NCBI GenBank assembly: GCA_012964825.1
Contig: DTTI01000022.1
Location: forward strand, 1-44,071
Length of the DNA: 44,071 nucleotides
Reading direction: 5' to 3'
DNA from: Candidatus Neomarinimicrobiota bacterium
Lineage (GTDB): Bacteria > Fidelibacterota > Marinisomatia > Marinisomatales > S15-B10
Shown here: piece by piece, positions 42,400 to 44,071 of the stretch
Position numbering within the stretch: the stretch's first letter is position 1
How the letters are laid out: each line of letters begins with the position of its first letter
The notes under the pieces: model-generated
The model's database searches: none
What the model was told of the DNA's origin: nothing
What the model saw: the letters and a program-made list of their open reading frames with translations, nothing else
Program-made: the position numbers and the translations under genes

Positions 42400-43266
42400 T
42401 TGTTTTCTCATTTAATTTTGGTCGTGAGGCTTATATTTCCCTTCCTGGTCTTAGCTAATTTATTGATGGCCCAGACCTATTCAGTCGGCGATACTGTCAA
42501 GGATTTTTCTAAGTCTATTTGTTCCAACGGTGAGGGAGATCTTTCCTTTTACAGCTACAACGGTGCTGAGAATGGTGGAGACAACTTTGTCATCTGGATC
42601 AACTTCTTCACCTCCTGGTGAACCTCCTGCCAGGCGGAGGCTCCGACCACTGAAACGATCTACCAAGAATTCAAAGATGACGGATTGATTATGCTTGGTG
42701 CCGGTTCTGATTGGGGGCAACCGTACAACTGCAGTCAGTGGGCCAATAAATTTGATCTAACCTATCCACTTTTGGACGATTCAGGGTCCAACCTCTTTTT
42801 TGACTTTGCCTGGGACGGCAGTTCACAAGCTGGTAACCAGTACTATATCCCCATGAATATTATTATTGATCACAATATGGTGGTGAGGTATCGTGCCTAT
42901 GGCTTTAATGAAAATGGAGTAAAAAACGAGATTGAAGATTTAATAGGAGAGATGAAATCGGCTTCAATTGTAGGGGAAGAGACAAAGCACATACAACCTT
43001 CATTCATCACGCTCCACTCTGCCTATCCCAATCCCTTCAACCCGTGGACCAACATAAGCTTTACTCTTACTGAAGCAACCGTTACTGATATTGTTATTTA
43101 CAACAGCCTCGGAAAAGAAGTAGATAAGCTGACCGGTAGGACTCTTTTTGATATCGGAACCCACACAATCCGCTGGGATGCTGAGGATGTCCCATCCGGT
43201 GTTTATCTAATCCGGCTGGAAACGCCCCTGGCATCCGCCACCACAAAAGCGATCCTGATTAAATAA
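42400..43266 (+). CDS. Selenocysteine-containing thioredoxin-like protein with type IX sorting domain (TGA read through)
   Basis: 288 residues if TGA at 42619-42621 is read as selenocysteine. Signal peptide, then a TlpA/ResA-like redoxin fold: NFVIWINFFTSW precedes the TGA, followed by TSCQAEAPT. TGA falls exactly at the first Cys of the CxxC redox motif (selenocysteine 74, Cys77), giving UxxC. The frame then continues without a stop for 214 codons: ETIYQEFKDDGLIMLGAGSD, FAWDGSSQAG, YIPMNIIIDHNMVVRYRAYG, and a C-terminal sorting domain with AYPNPFNPWTN and GVYLIRLE. Other genes here use TGA as stop, so the code is not altered. Start is uncertain: TTG 42400 used, GTG 42424 (MRLIFPFLVLANLLMAQ) is also plausible. 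It should be a secreted or surface thiol/selenol oxidoreductase. A sequencing error or pseudogene is the alternative. Confidence 0.75.
42622..42652 (+). promoter_or_regulatory. Candidate bacterial SECIS element directly after the in-frame TGA
   Basis: Two alternative hairpins lie immediately downstream of the TGA. CGGA/TCCG (42635-42645) has loop GGC, whose GG is 18-19 bases after the TGA. As I recall, the E. coli fdhF SECIS has its apical GG at almost the same distance. The other is CCTCC/GGAGG (42623-42640), which can form an inner GC/GC with a bulged T. The stem of the first is only 4 bp, so the fold is unproven. Confidence 0.45.
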
Positions 43267-43267
43267 G

Positions 43268-43293
43268 AAAACCCATCGTTACTGAGGGGTTTT
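43268..43293 (+). terminator. Probable terminator after the selenoprotein gene
   Basis: AAAACCC (43268-43274) pairs with GGGTTTT (43287-43293) around a 12-base loop, starting one base after the TAA stop. The T-run is part of the stem. Confidence 0.65.
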
Positions 43294-43299
43294 AATGGG

Positions 43300-43377
43300 G
43301 CAGTAGCCTGTAAGGTAGTCGAACACCTTTTATCCTGACAGGGATCGCGACGTCCTAATAGCTAAACGAACTGTCAA
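43300..43377 (-). pseudogene. Degenerate tRNA-like remnant next to the tRNA operon
   Basis: On the minus strand GTTTAGCTATTAGGACG (43367-43351) closely matches the D-arm of the adjacent tRNA-Glu and tRNA-Gln, and GGTGTTCGACTACC (43327-43314) resembles a T-arm. The middle could give a loop CTGTCAG with a short stem. Acceptor pairing is poor and the anticodon region has about four extra bases, so it cannot fold as a normal tRNA. I read it as a decayed Asp/Glu-type tRNA; chance similarity is possible. Confidence 0.35.
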
Positions 43378-43380
43378 GTG

Positions 43381-43454
43381 TACACCCGGGAGGACTCGAA
43401 CCCCCAGCCTTCTGGTCCGTAGCCAGACGCTCTATCCAATTGAGCTACGGGTGC
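43381..43454 (-). tRNA. tRNA-Arg (anticodon ACG)
   Basis: 74-base cloverleaf on the minus strand: acceptor GCACCCG/CGGGTGT (one G-T pair), D arm GCTCAATTGGATAGAGC, anticodon stem TCTGG/CCAGA with loop CTACGGA (ACG, normally edited to ICG), T arm with GGTTCGAGTCC. Last of a three-tRNA transcript. Confidence 0.95.
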
Positions 43455-43463
43455 AATTGTCTG

Positions 43464-43535
43464 TAGCGCGTACGGGATTTGAACCCGTGTTACCGGCTTG
43501 AGAGGCCGGCGTCCTGACCCCTAGACGAACGCGCC
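43464..43535 (-). tRNA. tRNA-Glu (anticodon CTC)
   Basis: 72-base cloverleaf on the minus strand: acceptor GGCGCGT/ACGCGCT, D arm GTCTAGGGGTCAGGAC, anticodon stem CCGGC/GCCGG with loop CTCTCAA (CTC), T arm ACGGG-TTCAAAT-CCCGT. Nine bases from tRNA-Arg, three from tRNA-Gln. Confidence 0.95.
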
Positions 43536-43538
43536 ATG

Positions 43539-43609
43539 CTGGGGAGTAGGGACTCGAACCCCAATTACCAGGGCCAGAACCTGGCGTCCTGCCGTTAGAC
43601 GACTCCCCA
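43539..43609 (-). tRNA. tRNA-Gln (anticodon CTG)
   Basis: 71-base cloverleaf on the minus strand: acceptor TGGGGAG/CTCCCCA with discriminator G, D arm GTCTAACGGCAGGAC, anticodon stem CCAGG/CCTGG with loop TTCTGGC (CTG), T arm TGGGG-TTCGAGT-CCCTA (weak closing pairs). First gene of the tRNA transcript. Confidence 0.93.
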
Positions 43610-43634
43610 AAAATTATCGAAAAACAGGCCGACA

Positions 43635-43663
43635 AATTTACCCGCTCCATTACGCCTTCACAA
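43635..43663 (-). promoter_or_regulatory. Candidate promoter of the Gln-Glu-Arg tRNA operon
   Basis: On the minus strand TTGTGA (43663-43658), a 17-base spacer and TAAATT (43640-43635) form a fair -35/-10 pair. A start near 43628 would leave about 19 bases before tRNA-Gln. It fits the consensus only partly. Confidence 0.35.
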
Positions 43664-43826
43664 AAGGAAATCCCCTCATTATCGTGCCTGACCCACATTC
43701 CCCAGAAATATTGTTTTCTCTTGCTGACAATTTTATATTCATAGTTGACAACGTCTGTCGACGAGAAGAGGTAAGGTACGTTCCGACGGAATGAAAAATA
43801 GGGAGAAACATTAGGTTCTCTGGAAG

Positions 43827-44071
43827 ATGATTTATCTTCGATTGATGAGAATAATAGCTATCGCCATAGTTCTGGCGGTCACAGCCGGGATGGCCCCTCT
43901 CTGTGCCCAGGAGGAAGAAGAGGGAGAGGGGATTATCTGGGGTGAAGAGGAAGAAGGTTTTGATGAGGACTTCTTTGGTGAGGATGAAGAGTTTTTTGAT
44001 GAAGAGTTCTTTGATGAAGGAGAGGAATTGTTTGAAGATGAGTTTGGTGTGGAAGAAGAATTCGGGGATGA
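43827..44071 (+). CDS. Acidic low-complexity exported protein (3' partial)
   Basis: At least 81 codons, running off the right edge. Start ATG 43827; the N-terminus is a signal peptide (RLMRIIAIAIVLAVTAGMAP, with cleavage near LCAQ). The mature part is dominated by Glu, Asp, Phe and Gly, as in EEEEGEG, GFDEDFFGEDEEFF, DEEFFDEGEELFED, a quasi-repeat of aromatic pairs in an acidic background. I do not recognise a family. A calcium-binding, disordered or surface role is conceivable but not supported. The frame is intact to the end of the window and lies 217 bases from the divergent tRNA operon, so both may share a control region. Confidence 0.7.
   Translation, partial: MIYLRLMRIIAIAIVLAVTAGMAPLCAQEEEEGEGIIWGEEEEGFDEDFFGEDEEFFDEEFFDEGEELFEDEFGVEEEFGD
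43983..44012 (+). repeat. Two tandem 15-base repeats inside the acidic protein
   Basis: GATGAAGAGTTTTTT (43983-43997) and GATGAAGAGTTCTTT (43998-44012) differ by one base and encode DEEFF twice, suggesting the acidic region grew by slippage or duplication. Confidence 0.8.

Noticed and set aside
42400-42621. A separate 73-residue protein ending at the TGA, and a second gene starting at 42685
   Set aside because: The short product would stop in the middle of the redox motif, and the sequence between TGA and 42685 (TSCQAEAPT...) is conserved-looking thioredoxin sequence in the same frame; one gene with a recoded TGA is simpler.
42619-42621. TGA reassigned as Trp or Gly across the whole genome
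   Set aside because: The carboxylate-amine ligase, beta-galactosidase, smc and rsmE all end in TGA at the expected family length, so TGA is a normal stop here.
43745-43777. Promoter for the acidic protein with TTGACA (43745-43750) and TAAGGT (43772-43777)
   Set aside because: The -35 hexamer is perfect but the spacing is 21 bases and the -10 is poor, so I do not report it as a promoter.

Overview
The window (44,071 bases, moderate GC) reads as a chromosomal segment of a free-living, probably marine bacterium of the Fibrobacteres-Chlorobi-Bacteroidetes (FCB) superphylum, most likely near Marinimicrobia (SAR406). This is an inference from two secreted proteins ending in the YPNPFNP-type C-terminal sorting domain of type IX secretion, a dockerin-like calcium-binding region of a kind I recall from these lineages, and frequent TTG/GTG starts. 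I see no insertion sequence, integrase, phage gene or CRISPR array.

Layout. 1-8.3 kb holds a large secreted beta-helix/fibronectin-like protein (5' end outside the window), a YbdK-type carboxylate-amine ligase and a lipoprotein-type GH2 beta-galactosidase. 8.4-15.4 kb is a catabolic/uptake cluster: three sodium:solute symporters, a small membrane protein, a proline-racemase-fold enzyme whose active-site pair (Cys/Thr) fits trans-3-hydroxy-L-proline dehydratase, and a thiolase. 15.4-19.5 kb is a run of unnamed envelope genes: a polytopic membrane protein, a His/Met-rich membrane-anchored protein that looks metal-binding, a TatT/TPR-like protein and an exported protein. 19.5-27.2 kb has rsmE, a HIT protein, smc, and a receiver-receiver-pyruvate-kinase-like fusion protein. 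gdhA faces the other way (27.2-28.6 kb), followed by a decayed comF.

29.2-42.4 kb is mostly housekeeping: pgk-tpiA-secG, tRNA-Leu, a TPR protein, a HAD phosphatase-acpS-nnr-murA run, a divergent shikimate-kinase-like gene, two tRNA-Ser genes, gltX, a CsgG/FlgO-like protein and an exported AbgB-like M20 amidohydrolase. 42.4-44.1 kb holds the most striking item: a thioredoxin-like exported protein whose CxxC motif is encoded as TGA-x-x-Cys, with the frame continuing into a type IX sorting domain. I read it as a selenoprotein, with a candidate SECIS hairpin just after the TGA. It is followed by a terminator, a tRNA-like remnant, a three-tRNA operon (Gln-Glu-Arg) on the minus strand, and the start of a very acidic exported protein that runs off the window.

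How it fits together. The polymer- and sugar-active secreted proteins, the symporters, the hydroxyproline-type enzyme, the M20 amidohydrolase and glutamate dehydrogenase suggest a heterotroph living on sugars, amino acids and peptide-derived compounds such as collagen or cell-wall material. That is inference; the individual family assignments are firmer than the pathway.
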